From: Prosopocoilus inquinatus
Lineage: Eukaryota; Arthropoda; Insecta; Coleoptera; Lucanidae
Direction: 5' to 3'
NCBI GenBank assembly: GCA_036172665.1
Contig: CM069871.1
Coordinates: 6,200,001-6,264,000, forward strand
DNA: 64,000 bases
Under the pieces are notes generated by a model. That model saw nothing but the letters and a program-made list of their open reading frames with translations. It ran no database searches and was not told where the DNA came from. A program made the position numbers and the translations under genes. This document shows, in pieces, positions 21,260 through 32,389 of the stretch (the first letter of the stretch is position 1; every line of letters begins with the position of its first letter).

Positions 21260-24165
21260 AGGAAAGAGGAGAAAAAATAATGGGGAATCGAAACAAACGC
21301 AGGACAGCTGCTGTATATTGATAATTAGGAAAAGAAAACTAGGACCAGAGGAATTTCGAAAGCAATCAAGGCTACCAGACTCCTGAGAAAAATACTAAGG
21401 CAAAGTTTTTAAACTCTTAGTTTTTTGATTACGCCAGGAAACAGATGAGAGAGAATAAGCGCATTAGATTTGGAACCGAATACAATGAGACAGTAATGCC
21501 ACCAAAGTTAAAAATCAACCAATCAGTAGGGAATAAAAAACAACTATGCATCCAGTGATTTCAATAATACAATCAAAACTTTCTCTTTCGATAATTATCT
21601 CGTAAATAATGTAATCAAATTGGATTAAATTTGCTAAACAAGGAGCAAGAATGCTGCACATTCATTCATAACCTCATTACCTCCTGAGAACTTGCCAACG
21701 ATTGTCTCGGAGAGAAATTAATACCTACTTTAAAAAGAATTACTTAATAATACAGTATTTTCAACGATATACAATTATTTTAAAAGTACATGCAACGTAC
21801 AATCTTCAATTTGAAATATAATTATATAGTGTTTCAGTTTGGTTCAGAAATTTGGAATGACCTTTAGATATCGAGTTTTAAATTCCCTCCCACTCAAGTC
21901 TCCTCTTTTAAACAATATACTGTATAATTCATAAATATAATTATTCATGTAACGTCATAGCGACAAGCAAATTCACTTCCCGACCGCCTACGAGTGAAAT
22001 GACATTTCCTTTACTTCAAAGTACATGCAGCGAGTCCACAGTCTTCGCATTTTTAAATTCAATCCGCAGTGACTTTTTCACTTTTTAAGGCGGCGCCGAC
22101 GGTTTCATAATTCGCGTTATCTCTCTCGACGTGAACCGATTTCTCGTCGTATTCATTTATGAAATTTACTTGGCATGAAACATTTCGAAGCTAAGAGGAT
22201 CACTTAAATCGTGCGCATTAACTCAAAATCAAGATTTTTTTTATAAACTCAAAAACTGTCAGATTTTAGTCAGTTTCCAGAAGTGATAACAGAAAATTCA
22301 GCTACGAAAGAATTAATACGCCCTCCTTCCCAAATAAAGGCCACAGGACAAAACATTTTTAAAAACATTATGACTTTTGGAAAATTAATTTTTCAAAATT
22401 CGTCAAATCTTGGTTTTAATCTGTTTTTTTTTAAATATTAGAATCTTAATTGGGACGGTGATCCAAATTAATAAAGATTTTTAGAAAAAAAAAGTCAGTG
22501 TCAGTCAATTAATTTACTGATTAAAAAGCAAAGAATATTGGTCCCAAGTTTGACGATGTTCTTGAACTGCTGTTTGTTTTTCTAAATATTTAATTTCGTT
22601 GGTGTAAAATAAGTAAATTATAGAGAATTTTTAATGGGGTGTTAAATCTGCAGTGATAAAAGAGGAGAACGCTGGTGATGTTGGTGGTGGTGGTGAAGAA
22701 TGAACAGGAAAAGAAGCTGGAGCTGAATGCGTTTGAAAATTATTCATGCAGTCCAATTTATGTGGTCGTTAATGCGCGAGTGCATTTGTAAAAGCATACT
22801 ATGTTATGACAGCATCAAGCACTGGTAAATTGAGGAAGAGAATAATGAAAGAAAAAGTCGTGCAGGAACCGTCACAGTTCCGCAGGACGCGAGTCCTGTT
22901 GGCGATGTTCCTGATTTATACAACGAGTTGAGGAGGTCGTAATGCGCGCTACAATGAAATATCTTTCCAGCAAACAAAAACGACAACGTCCGCCTATCCG
23001 TTATACTAATAAGGGTGCAAATCCCCGCGGTTAAGCGAGTGGCTACTACCGCAGTGCGCCCGTTAGCTGAAGATGTCACAGCCAAACGATTTATTGATAC
23101 CGTTTATTACGAAATTGTCGTTTTTTTTTTTTTGTTCGTCGTCACAGCGTTTCAACTGTTAATGTTTTGGTGCACTTTTATTAAATTTTACTCCAATTTC
23201 GAATGATATATCGCGACTTATACTTCGCGCAATTCGCGCGGCGCTGCAGCAACAGAAAACGCGATTAAATTAAGATAAGTTTTGCGGCAACGTGCGATAT
23301 TAATTTCAATATTTCTCCGCTAAGTTTCACACTATTTCTAATTAAAATTGCAAAATAGGTATCTCTAGGCGAATATCCTTAATACAAAACCGGAGCGAAC
23401 TTTATTCACTGTGCCTGGCATACTAAATTTTATTAAAACAAAATATTTCTCGGTAGAATCATCCTCAAAGTCAATCCACCAGGACAATATGGAAGTTTAA
23501 GAATCTCAAACTAATTAAAATGTTTACCAAATATCTCTGAGTTTCATGGCCAGTCGCTTAGAATAAACATTCAATTTAATTCCCTCGAAATGTGATGAAA
23601 CGCGGACGCTTATGAAAAATTGTCCAATCAACGCTAAGAACAGAAAAAGACATTCTCCTCTTCCACATTCTAACTTTGTTAGAACTTACATGGCTCATAA
23701 AAACAGATGAGCCTCTGAGAAACGAAAATATGTGCACAAAAAAAATGCAAAATAATCAAATTGGTTCTGGAAGATGAATAGATTTTTTTTTTCTTTTTGA
23801 ATCGAGCAAGTTTCACGCTGTTACTACCTTTGGCTTACTTCATCCGCACGTGACGATCATTTTAAATAACTTTTAATTGGCAGAACGTTCCAGCAGGTCG
23901 AAAAAGCGCGTGACTCAAAATTAGTATCGCGGTCGCATTCAATATCTAATGGTGTAATATTACAATCGACGGTAATTAAAGTTGAAACGGGTGCAATAAA
24001 TTTCAGATGGCAGCAGATAGCCCCGAGATTACCGTCTTGTTAGGAAGAACAATGGTGTACAATCGATTGAACAATTGCAGAATGACAGCGGCTTTTTCTC
24101 ACTTCGACCACATTGCATATCCGTTACATCTATCTCACTTCTACATACGTACACCTCACACACGT
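21260..24165. other. No gene seen; AT-rich with one GC-rich patch
   Basis: A 93-codon minus-strand frame with a true ATG lies at 22804-23085, in a patch richer in GC; its first third is Ala/Thr-rich and the rest shows no domain. A GGT-rich run is near 22680-22695. Otherwise nothing supported. Confidence 0.5.
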
Positions 24166-24177
24166 CAATATTATAAT

Positions 24178-24471
24178 GTTTTGTTTTTTTTTTTTAATAA
24201 AAATTTGGAAAACAAGAAACACAGAAAAGTAAGTAAGTTTGAATAAAGCAAAACCATGCAAATTGAGTTAATTAATGTATAAACGACTGTTAAAATGAGA
24301 GTCAAATCCATCTGATTGGTCTGAAGTCTGAGAGGTGACGACGTCGTTGTTTGTAAAACCATCCACAAAAAGTTTTTGCTTGCTCTGAATAGTAATGTTA
24401 AGTTCCGGCTTCTTGATGTGTTTCCGGTTAATTTTCTCTGTCGCAATCTGCGGGCGCTTATAGTTGAGCAA
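24178..24471 (-). pseudogene. Possible 3' exon or retrocopy with A tract
   Basis: On the minus strand a 67-codon frame (24471 to 24268) has a polar, protein-like composition (Lys-Ile-Asn-Arg-Lys-His-Ile-Lys-Lys-Pro-Glu near the start; Asp/Ser/Thr-rich later) and ends in TAA. The frame follows a stop closely upstream and has no ATG, but a 'cccgcag' acceptor-like site falls inside it. About 80 bases after the stop comes an ATTAAA directly joined to about 12 A residues. That is the layout of a spliced last exon copied by retrotransposition, or of a repeat tail. No family recognised. Confidence 0.25.
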
Positions 24472-24498
24472 AATACAGTATCATAGAAGAGCATGTGC

Positions 24499-24605
24499 CT
24501 AACGGCCATTTCCATAATCAGACTATAAGGACGCTTTAATTTAAAGTCACTTTAAGTATAGGGAAACAAATGTACTTTTTCAGGTTAAACTAACTTTAAA
24601 TTTAA
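24499..24605 (+). repeat. Dispersed repeat C, copy 2
   Basis: Second copy of the repeat at 5861-5968, same orientation and similar length. The shared core includes 'aatcagactataagga'. Identity is about 85 percent by eye. Confidence 0.85.
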
Positions 24606-25709
24606 ACATATAAAATAGCGACATCTTACTATCGCTTCTTGACCTAACATTGCAGAGAGAGGCTGCTCGAGGTTCTCACTGCAATCAAAAACGATTTGCA
24701 CAAAATTTTTTTAAATTTAAAGTCTAATTATGAAGACGGTCCTAAATACAGCATTTTAAATTGTGACTTAGTATAGGCAACCTTTTCTACCTTCGTGTTT
24801 TTATAAGCGCTTTACAAAAACACGTGAGTTATTCCACATCTGATTGATGGGTTGCCTGTTTTAAAGTCTTCAGGAGTTACGATTCAAAATTTAATACATC
24901 AAAATCATGCATGTACATGAAGAATGATTTTACCGTTATGATTTATAATGTGTTTTAAATGTGGCTCGTCCGAAATCATTTTGGCACCTCTTTTATTATC
25001 GTGTTTTCCAGCAAACCTGATTGGATGCGCTGCATAAGGAAGAGAGAGAGTATTAATTCTTAACGGCGCGTATGTCCGCATGCTTTAACGCGGCATTAAA
25101 TTTGTTAAGAAGAAAGAATTCGTTTAAGTAAATGAGTCGATTTCGTCATACATAATCTCCACACAAATTGCGGTTACCTCTCCGAGTGGCGCCCGTTTTT
25201 TTCTCTCCTCCACACGCCACATTCTATGTATTATTACAATTAAAATAAAATATCACTTGGCTTTAAGGAATGCGTGTATAATTGATCATGCGCGCATCCT
25301 AGTCGTGCTTTTTCTTTTTTCTTTTTGTGGTTTGTTAAAAATAATAATTTATTTGAATTGGGTTTTGAATAATCAGATAAAACGACGATGCCTCGAAACT
25401 GTTAAATTACAATTATCACGTTCCCCACTGACGCGAACAGCACAGAGTGAGTACAAGATTAACGTTTGCGCTATGCAAATGCCATAATGAAAGATGCAAA
25501 GGGAAGACAATTTCATATCTCAGACGTTCTTTCTTTCCTCTTAACTGTAAATGGCAACACACGACATGGATATTCCGTTGTTTCGTGGAATCTAGAAACC
25601 TACATCCCTCACAGACCTCTGACCTTTGGATAGCCGGCTTTGCAATTCATGACCAATAATCGCAGAATGTCGCTAAAACCAATAAAGCTTTAATAACAGG
25701 CTCGTGTCG

Positions 25710-25730
25710 TACGTATACGTATACGTATAC
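25710..25730 (+). repeat. (TACGTA)n microsatellite
   Basis: Three and a half self-complementary TACGTA units, able to form a hairpin. Confidence 0.95.
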
Positions 25731-25915
25731 AGGATGCGGCATTCATTTGTCAAATCGGAAGACATGCATGTGGTGGTCGCAAATGAGAATGAACACCTAC
25801 TCGGCAAACCTATACATATAGTTTTTGCATGATAATATAATGCGGAATTTCTTCAGGTTTCTTCAATTCACTTTTTTATACCTAACCGGCAAGAACCGTG
25901 CATACATAAATAACT

Positions 25916-25939
25916 CACACACACACACACACACACACA
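25916..25939 (+). repeat. (CA)n microsatellite
   Basis: Twelve uninterrupted CA dinucleotides. Confidence 0.97.
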
Positions 25940-26197
25940 TGATGTAATGTGTTTACGTTAAGTACGGTTATTACATAGTTCGTTAATTCGAAAGATCTGT
26001 AACATTCCCAAAGCATTAAACGATGCTGTAAAACTAACAGGACGCCATCAGCTTATTCGTTAGGCTAGTAATGAAGCAAAATGTAAAGTCTCAGAGTACA
26101 TATAAACCAATCAAGAAAAAGATATGATGATGAATTTAATAAAAAAAAAGAATTCGTACAGTATTTCTGACTGTTTTCGAAACGATTAAACCAAACG

Positions 26198-26415
26198 TCT
26201 GACGGTAGTACAAGTGGTAAGGCGACCAGTCTCGCGATCGTCAAGTTGTGGATTCGAACCGTGCGTGAGATATTCTCTCGGGGGTGGTCGGTATCCACTT
26301 CAGATATCCTTCAGTGCTGGGGATAAAATTCGACACTGTTTCCCCATCAACGGCGATGAGGAGGTCTAAGGATTAAGACTCCGACGGAAAACCACCATAG
26401 ATAAAAAAAAAAATA
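26198..26415 (+). mobile_element. tRNA-derived SINE
   Basis: The head carries a D-arm-like A box 'gtagtacaagtggtaaggcg' and, 40-45 bases later, a T-arm-like B box 'ggattcgaacc' (26250-26260), the internal promoter of RNA polymerase III. A body of about 140 bases unrelated to tRNA follows and the element ends in an A-rich tail (about 26401-26415). Length and order (tRNA head, body, A tail) are those of an insect SINE. Flanks beginning 'gaaac' at about 26179 and 26416 may be a worn target duplication. It encodes no protein and would rely on a LINE for movement. Confidence 0.85.
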
Positions 26416-26500
26416 GAAACAGTTGATCGATGGTCGATTTTAACAACGCCATCGCGTATTGAACTTTGATGAATGCGTGATTTTGACGGTTTTAAACTAA

Positions 26501-26900
26501 TCAGAAGCTGCTGGCTGTGCGAACAAGCCTCATTTGTTTCCTAATGGATGAATTTTCTACTGTCTGTTTTCTTTTTTTTTGAAGATTTGAAAATAAATAG
26601 CAGATGAAACCGTTTCTGCAATCACTGTCGATTTTCATTAAAAATCGGCATACCATCCACCGTTTTTTTTGCAAGAATTCACTGCCCTGTCTGTTCTTAT
26701 CATTCTTGCTTTCGCTGTTATCAGTGCAATTCCATAAGGTTTTTTCTTTGGCTGTTAAGACTCCATGCATTATGAAGAAAGCAGGTTCAGCTTCTATGTT
26801 GCGTCTTCTTCTTCATGTTTTTTCTTCCAATCTTGTCAACAGAATTCCATGCCGCCACTGCATTCATTACTGAAGGCCTTTCTGGCTGTAAAGTTTCGAT
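26501..26900. other. No gene seen; short opposing frames
   Basis: Overlapping open frames on both strands (26501-26770 minus, 26604-26873 plus) come from T-rich DNA. No domain, splice structure or preserved repeat copy supports either. Confidence 0.5.
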
Positions 26901-26904
26901 GAAT

Positions 26905-27480
26905 AGGAGAAGAGAAGATCCAGTTTCCTCACTTCTCCGATCTCATTTCTGTTTCTTCTTTCGAATTCCAATTTTCGACGTAATTCAATCATCTTAGGTG
27001 GTTGGTCGTCGTAGTTTGTTTTTTGATCTAACCTGCCCTCAAGAGGGCATCCAGTTTCCTCACTTCTTTGGTCACATTTCTGCTTCTTCTCCCGAATTCC
27101 AATTATCGATGTACTTCAACCATCTTAGGTGGTTGGTTGTCGAAGTTTGGTTTTGATCTCACCTGCTCTGGTTTCCTCACCTAGGTCTTCGGTCTCATTT
27201 CCGTTTCTTCTTCCGATTTCCAATTTTAGATGTACCAGGGTGGTTGGTTGTGTTGAAATTTGCTTTTGATCTCACTTACTCTTAAGAGGAGATCCGGTTT
27301 TCTTACTTAGATCTTCGGTCTCATTTCCGATTCTTCTACCGGATTCCAATTTTTTTTTGTACTTTAACCATATTAGTTGGTTAGGTTGTCGAAGTTACTT
27401 TTTGGTCTCACCTGCTCTCAAGAGGAGACTTCTTTGGTTTCAATTCTGTTTCTTCTTTCGAATTCCCAATTTTCATTTAG
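26905..27480 (+). repeat. Pyrimidine-rich tandem array, about 125-bp units
   Basis: Five diverged units are anchored by a 'aattccaattttcgatgta' type phrase at about 26965, 27096, 27216, 27344 and 27463. Each is followed by 'ttaggtggttggttgtcg' and by 'tctcacctgctctcaagag' type words. Spacing is 119-131 bases. A sixth partial unit lies at 27715-27790 beyond a foldback element. The plus strand is strongly T/C-rich. Short overlapping frames here come from composition. Confidence 0.88.
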
Positions 27481-27676
27481 AATTCTTGGCTTCCAGTTGG
27501 AACCGAGTCTCTCATCGGATTTCTTCTACTGCCGACGTTTCGTTCTCCATTTCTCAGGGCTGCTGCTGCTGCTGGTGGTCTTGCTGCTGCTTCTCGTAAG
27601 TCGTTGAGACTGAAAAAACGTCAGCAATAGAAGAAATTCGAGGAGAGACGTGGTTCCAACCGGAAGCAGGAATTCA
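27479..27676. mobile_element. Foldback element, about 198 bp, interrupting the array
   Basis: The left arm 27479-27551 and right arm 27610-27676 are inverted copies that share 'ttggaacc', 'gtctctc', 'atttcttcta' and 'tgacgtttt'-type blocks. The loop contains a CTG-rich simple repeat (about 27560-27595). It separates the fifth and sixth units of the surrounding tandem array, which implies insertion or an inverted duplication within the array. Confidence 0.82.
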
Positions 27677-27714
27677 ACGATGGACGATGGCCGCGGAAGT
27701 CTTCAAGTTAAACT

Positions 27715-27790
27715 CATTTTCTCATTTGTACTTTAACCATCTTAGATGGTTGATTGTCGAAGTTTGTTTTGGTCTCACCTGCTCTCAATT
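27715..27790 (+). repeat. Outlying partial unit of the 125-bp array
   Basis: Carries 'ttaaccatcttagatggttg' and 'ggtctcacctgctctcaa', as in the units at 26905-27480. It ends there; the DNA to about 28320 has no further copies and no gene. Confidence 0.8.
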
Positions 27791-28324
27791 TTCTGTACTT
27801 CATGTCCACTGCCTCTTATTTCCTCTTCCTCTTTTCCTGCATTTGATAATTTTGTTGTATTACTCGGGCAATCTTCTTTGTCTCATTCAGTATGACAACC
27901 TGTTGGTTTCTACTATTGTAGAGAATCGAAGTCAACCAATTTTCTTCTTTTTTTTTGGGGTATGTATGGAACCACATTGAAGGAGTTAGACTAGAAAGAG
28001 TTAGGCTAATGGGGTATAGAATCACATCGTCGCCGTTAGCACCAAACCTCGTAAGTACATTTTTTTGTCGAAATCCATTTTTTTCTCTTTTTTCCAGTCC
28101 TCACTTTGCATTTATATACCAAAGGTATTTAGTAATGAATTGGTAACATGTTATTACAAACTGAAATTTGTAAATTCTTATAAGCGCAGTTAAAAAAAGA
28201 CACTGTATGCATCGTATTGAATTAACAACAAATGATTTTTCGTTCATTAAACATGTTAGAGTTTATTTTGTACTTTATTTATAATAATTATTATTAATAT
28301 GTGGATATGGGCAGTGAACGTTAG

Positions 28325-28440
28325 TTCTCACGGCCAATTTGCCGACGGCGAATTTGCTAACTCCGAATTTACCGACGGCGAATCGTATCTACGGCGAGTC
28401 GGCGACGACGGTGACGGCCAATCAGAAACGGCGAATTGTC
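28325..28440 (+). repeat. Degenerate GC-rich minisatellite (ACGGCGAATTTGCC-like)
   Basis: The word 'cgacggcgaatttgc' and variants recur at least seven times in 115 bases with irregular spacing of 11-24 bases. This is the only place in the neighbourhood with such CG-dense DNA. Similar arrays in insects are usually tied to transposable elements; I infer the same here without proof. Confidence 0.75.
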
Positions 28441-28691
28441 CTAGACCCTAGTTTATATACTTATCTAAATAATTTCAGAATTTTTTCAATCAACAAGGCT
28501 ACTAGTGGCCATGAGTTTGCTTTTGCTAATCTCGAAACAATTATTCAAAAATGACATTAGAGCTAATTTTTTTTTTTGAAACATCTAAGTCGCAGATCGT
28601 CCTTGTCTTCAAGTTCACCGCCCTCTCATTTGCTTAGAACGGATTTCATCGAAAGCATGATCCCCAAGATCATTCCCAGATCACTGGTGTC

Positions 28692-28892
28692 GGCACGGAA
28701 CGATGTGGTTCGATCATCAATCATGATATTGGTACACCCGGATTTTTCCCATTGAAGTCATTTTTGGTTCTATCCAAACCATGGTTACCAGTGATATTAT
28801 TGGCATTGGCTTAGAACGATGTCGTTCAATCATCATCGATGGTATTAGTTTGCCCGGACTTTTTTCAGAGGTCATTTTTGATTCTCTGGTTT
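28692..28892 (+). repeat. Tandem duplication, period about 116 bp
   Basis: Two units share 'gaacgatgt.gttc.atcat', 'cccgga.tttt' and 'gtcatttttg.ttct' in the same order (about 28699 and 28815 onward). Moderately diverged. Confidence 0.8.
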
Positions 28893-28899
28893 CAAGAGA

Positions 28900-29940
28900 T
28901 GCATGACCACACGGATTACTGATTATATTATCATTATTTCAGTTTGAATTACGTCTTCTGAATTACGCCTTCTATTTTCAGTTTGTATACATATATAAGA
29001 TATCATACATAATATCATTTTAGGGCGAAACCTTAATCTAAACAACATCGAATTATTTCTTTGGGCTTTGTTAATGTAGGTTATGTTTAATTTTCGCTGT
29101 AATAATGAAATTGGAAATCCTGTTTGTTTTGTTAGGCCAGTATTTATCGCTGAGTTTACGACCCAAACATAACGTCGTCGTTTTTAACTCCCACTTAATA
29201 ATTATGAAATTATAAATATTTTTTTCCAGACAAAGAAAGACAGGTGTACGGTTGAAACATTGTGGATTGTTATTCTGGTTTTATTACTTTTAAGAAAGTT
29301 AATTAGTCGTAATTGTGTTTGAATTTAATCTCGGTTGTAAAATCTCAACAACGTATTTATACCTCAGACTAAATTATAATACTACAGGAATAAATATCGA
29401 ATAAACACACATTTTTGCAGGAGATTATTACACGTTTCGCGCGGCTAACTGTAAAATTACTTTGATTAAAAATTCACTTTTAATAGTGTTCAAGTTAGTT
29501 ATCGATGATTCTCGATTGGAAACCAGGTTAAGTTCCTCGTAGCGAATAAGTGAGAGATGTGTGGTCTCTCCCGGTCTAAAATTATAACTTATCATAAGCG
29601 TATCTGTTGCATTAGAGCCCGTAGGAATGATAAATCAACACTGAACCGTCCCGCTCGTTTCCTGGATTATGACATGCAGCATGTTTATGTCCTTATGAAT
29701 ATACCGTAATACGCAACTTGTGATTCATTATTATTAGAAGTCTACGGGAAATATTCGCTACTCGTCAATTACCCGAGCTCGGCGCAAAAAAATGCGAAAT
29801 GCAAGACAGCCTGATAACACAACGCAGATGACTACCATTATGTTTTCTTTTTTTTTTTTTGAAGACGCGGAACAATAAAATAAACAGTGCACGTTCATAA
29901 AGCAGAACTTGGTAGGTTTGTTTCCTATCTGACTCACGCA
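28900..29940. other. No gene seen; AT-rich
   Basis: No supported gene or repeat; one T run at about 29849-29861. Confidence 0.6.
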
Positions 29941-29942
29941 GT

Positions 29943-30475
29943 CACCACAAAGACTGAATTTAAATTTTAAAAAAGTGTAAGTAATTGGCGCAGCAAACGA
30001 TTATCAAACGAGTGTTCTCTACACTAATTTTCACACCACAAATTTAAATTTAAAAACAGTGTAAGTAATTGGCGCAGCAAACGATTATCAAACTAGTGTT
30101 CTCTACACTAATTTTCACACCACAAAGACTGAATTCAAATTTTAAAAAAGTGTAAGTAATTGGCGCAGCAACCGATTATCAAACGAGTGTCCTCTACACT
30201 AATTTTCACACCACAAATTTAAATTTAAAAACAGTGTAAGTAATTGGCGCAGCAAACGATTATCTAACTAATGTTCTCTACACTAATTTTCACACCACAA
30301 AGACTGAATTTAAATTAAAAAAAAGTGTAAGTAATTGGCGCAGCAAACGATTATCAAACTAGTGTTCCCTGCACTAATTTTCACACCACAAAGACTGAAT
30401 TTGAATTAAAAAAAAGTGTAACTAACTGGCGCAGCAAACGATTATCAAACTATTGTTCTCTACACTAATTTTCAA
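29943..30475 (+). repeat. Satellite-like array, six units of 84-91 bp
   Basis: Six units, each running from 'caccacaaa' to 'acactaattttca'. They share the core 'agtaattggcgcagcaaacg'. Units come in long (with 'gactgaattt') and short forms in the order long, short, long, short, long, long, which is the mark of duplication as a dimer (higher-order structure). Identity between units is high. The unit end 'ctagtgtt.tct.cactaattttca' also occurs alone at about 13160-13190, so the unit derives from a dispersed repeat. Confidence 0.95.
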
Positions 30476-30538
30476 TTACAGGGTTCAGAGTGGTAGTTAT
30501 TCCTAAAAATACGTAAATACATGTTATTAACAAGCTTA

Positions 30539-30660
30539 AGAATTGAGCCCACTTAGTGCGGACGCTTTTCATGCTAAATGCACTGTTTACTCCTTCCATC
30601 TTTGCGTGGCTGCGATGCTTCTAATTGTCATTGAGTGGAAAGGGAAGGTGTGCGAGTTAC
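30539..30660 (+). mobile_element. Truncated copy of the 31849-32082 MITE family
   Basis: Aligns with about 31868-31985: shared words include 'cccacttagtg', 'tttactccttcc' and 'cattgagtg'. Only the left and middle part is present, without the right TIR. Confidence 0.8.
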
Positions 30661-30859
30661 GAATTCAAGTTTTTCCTTCGACGACTAAACAATTTAAATG
30701 CATTTAATCGTCAAAGCGTTCGCGCTATATGAAAATTCCCATACGCGATTTGTTAACTTTAAATGATGACGCAAATAACCGAGTGCACCGCGGCGAGCTT
30801 CCAACATCACGTCCGGAATGGTCAAGCTTGCCACAAGTCCTCGGAAGCTCCTGAAAAGC

Positions 30860-30950
30860 TCCGAATCCCACAGTCTAAAAATACTGTGGCGCTCTCGGGC
30901 TTGGCTGGCGTTCGGCGTTCATATATAAACTGAACACCGATGGAAGCATT
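30860..30950 (+). promoter_or_regulatory. Possible TATA-type promoter, speculative
   Basis: A GC-richer stretch (about 30780-30915) ends in 'catatataaac' at about 30919-30929, an isolated TATA-box match. A weak initiator-like 'attcaatt' lies about 30 bases on. No transcript or gene follows that I can identify, and a MITE starts at 30991, so this may be chance in AT-rich DNA. Confidence 0.15.
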
Positions 30951-30990
30951 CAATTATTATTTATTATTCAACTATTTGTTTATTAACTTA

Positions 30991-31118
30991 GGCCCGGTTT
31001 CACCATCACAGTTTAACTTTAAGCTCCATTTTATTCATATGGAAACAATTATCCTTGCAATTGTTACCATGGGAATAAAGCGAAGTTTAAAGTTAAACTG
31101 TGATGATGAAACCGGGCC
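30991..31118. mobile_element. PIF/Harbinger-like MITE, 128 bp
   Basis: Near-perfect terminal inverted repeats of 32 bp beginning 'ggcccggtttcac' with one mismatch between the arms, separated by about 64 bases. Flanked on both sides by TTA (30988-30990 and 31119-31121), the 3-bp target duplication typical of PIF/Harbinger elements. The near identity of the arms suggests a young insertion. A 60-codon forward frame across it is incidental. Confidence 0.92.
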
Positions 31119-31129
31119 TTAATAAATGA

Positions 31130-31845
31130 ATCCGTATTTTGAGTACGTACCTTATTACGGCTATCCTAAAACATAATCGGGAAGCGCCGTGGCTTTACCG
31201 TAACATTTGGTGGAGGTGCAATTTTTAATAAAATAAATGCGTTTCGTAAAATTTCTCTCGCAAAATTAATTTAAAGAGTTTTTTATCTCTGTTGTAAAAC
31301 AATGCTAAAGACTCGAGAAGTTTTGCACTTTAACCACCGAGTTATAAATAAAATATCAAAATAAATACATGACTATGTCTATGACAAATAAACCTAAAAA
31401 AGAAACAAGCAACTTAAAAAACCATCGCGTAATAAAACATAAAACATATAACAAAGTAATGCTAGTAGAAATAATTATTGTTATATAAAAATGTAATAAT
31501 CTAAACATTATAGCATTTTATTTTTCTAGTAGCAATTTTATTTATTTTTTAATAATTTGGAATACATCTCATTTTTGTGTGATTGTAATTCTTTATTCCA
31601 TAACCGGAAGTATGTTTGACTTGCGCTTAATTATCTTTTTCCACCACAGAAGAGTCAAGTGTCTTGGTTGCTTTTACTAAAGGTTAACTTTTGATTATTA
31701 TTGAATAATGTCGTTCGCACAATTTTCTTAAAATTTTTAATCTTTTATTACTTCCAGACTTCAAATTATTTTGTAATTTTCTTTTATTTCTGGTTCTATT
31801 CTGTATCAATACCGTTCAATTTAAAGGAGCGTTAAATTTTGTTGC
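31130..31845. other. No gene seen; very AT-rich
   Basis: Nothing supported; A/T-rich DNA between two MITEs. Confidence 0.6.
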
Positions 31846-31848
31846 TAC

Positions 31849-32082
31849 GGTAGTAACCGGGGTAAAGAATTCGGCCCACTTAGTGTTGGACACTTTTCAC
31901 ACCGAATGTACTATTTACTCCTTCCGCGGCTCCGATGCGTTTACCTTGCCATTGAGTGCGAGGGGAAGGGGTGTTCGCACTTCGCAGAAATTACTCTGGG
32001 CGGGGCAAATACATTCCGAATACTAAATTTTCGTACTGCTGGCTGAAAAAAGTGGGCCGAATTCTCATCCCTGGTGATAACC
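31849..32082. mobile_element. MITE, 234 bp, with about 34-bp TIRs
   Basis: The left arm begins 'ggtagtaacc' and the right arm, reversed, 'ggttatcacc'; both reach the shared 'gaattcggcccactt'. The centre is GC-richer. A truncated relative lies 1.3 kb upstream at 30539-30660. No clear target duplication, so the superfamily is not assigned. The 77-codon frame at 31956-32189 is incidental. Confidence 0.85.
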
Positions 32083-32389
32083 AATCATGGAAGTGTATTT
32101 TAAATTTTAAAGGACCGTTAACAAGTTACAGAATCTGTCCCTTTGTCGATTTAAAATATTCTCTGTGTAAATTTTGTATTTTCTATTAGTTTTGGATTCG
32201 CTATTATCTTTAGATTCCAACATTTTTAAAATCATTTCTGAATTATTTCTATCGATTTTGAATTTTCAATTCTGAGTTGAATTTTCTGTTATTATTGAAT
32301 AAGGACTCACAAAAGTAGAGCCGATTTTTATTACTCGTTTATTTTTGATTTAAAAGTCATGTGATACGATATATTAAATTTCATATATA

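Larger units (their letters stand above)
24610..26190. other. No gene seen; AT-rich with two microsatellites
   Basis: No supported gene. The simple repeats at 25710-25730 and 25916-25939 are listed separately. Confidence 0.6.

Noticed and set aside
22804..23085. 93-codon ATG frame, first part Ala/Thr-rich
   Set aside because: No recognised domain, no splice or promoter context, and composition changes mid-frame.
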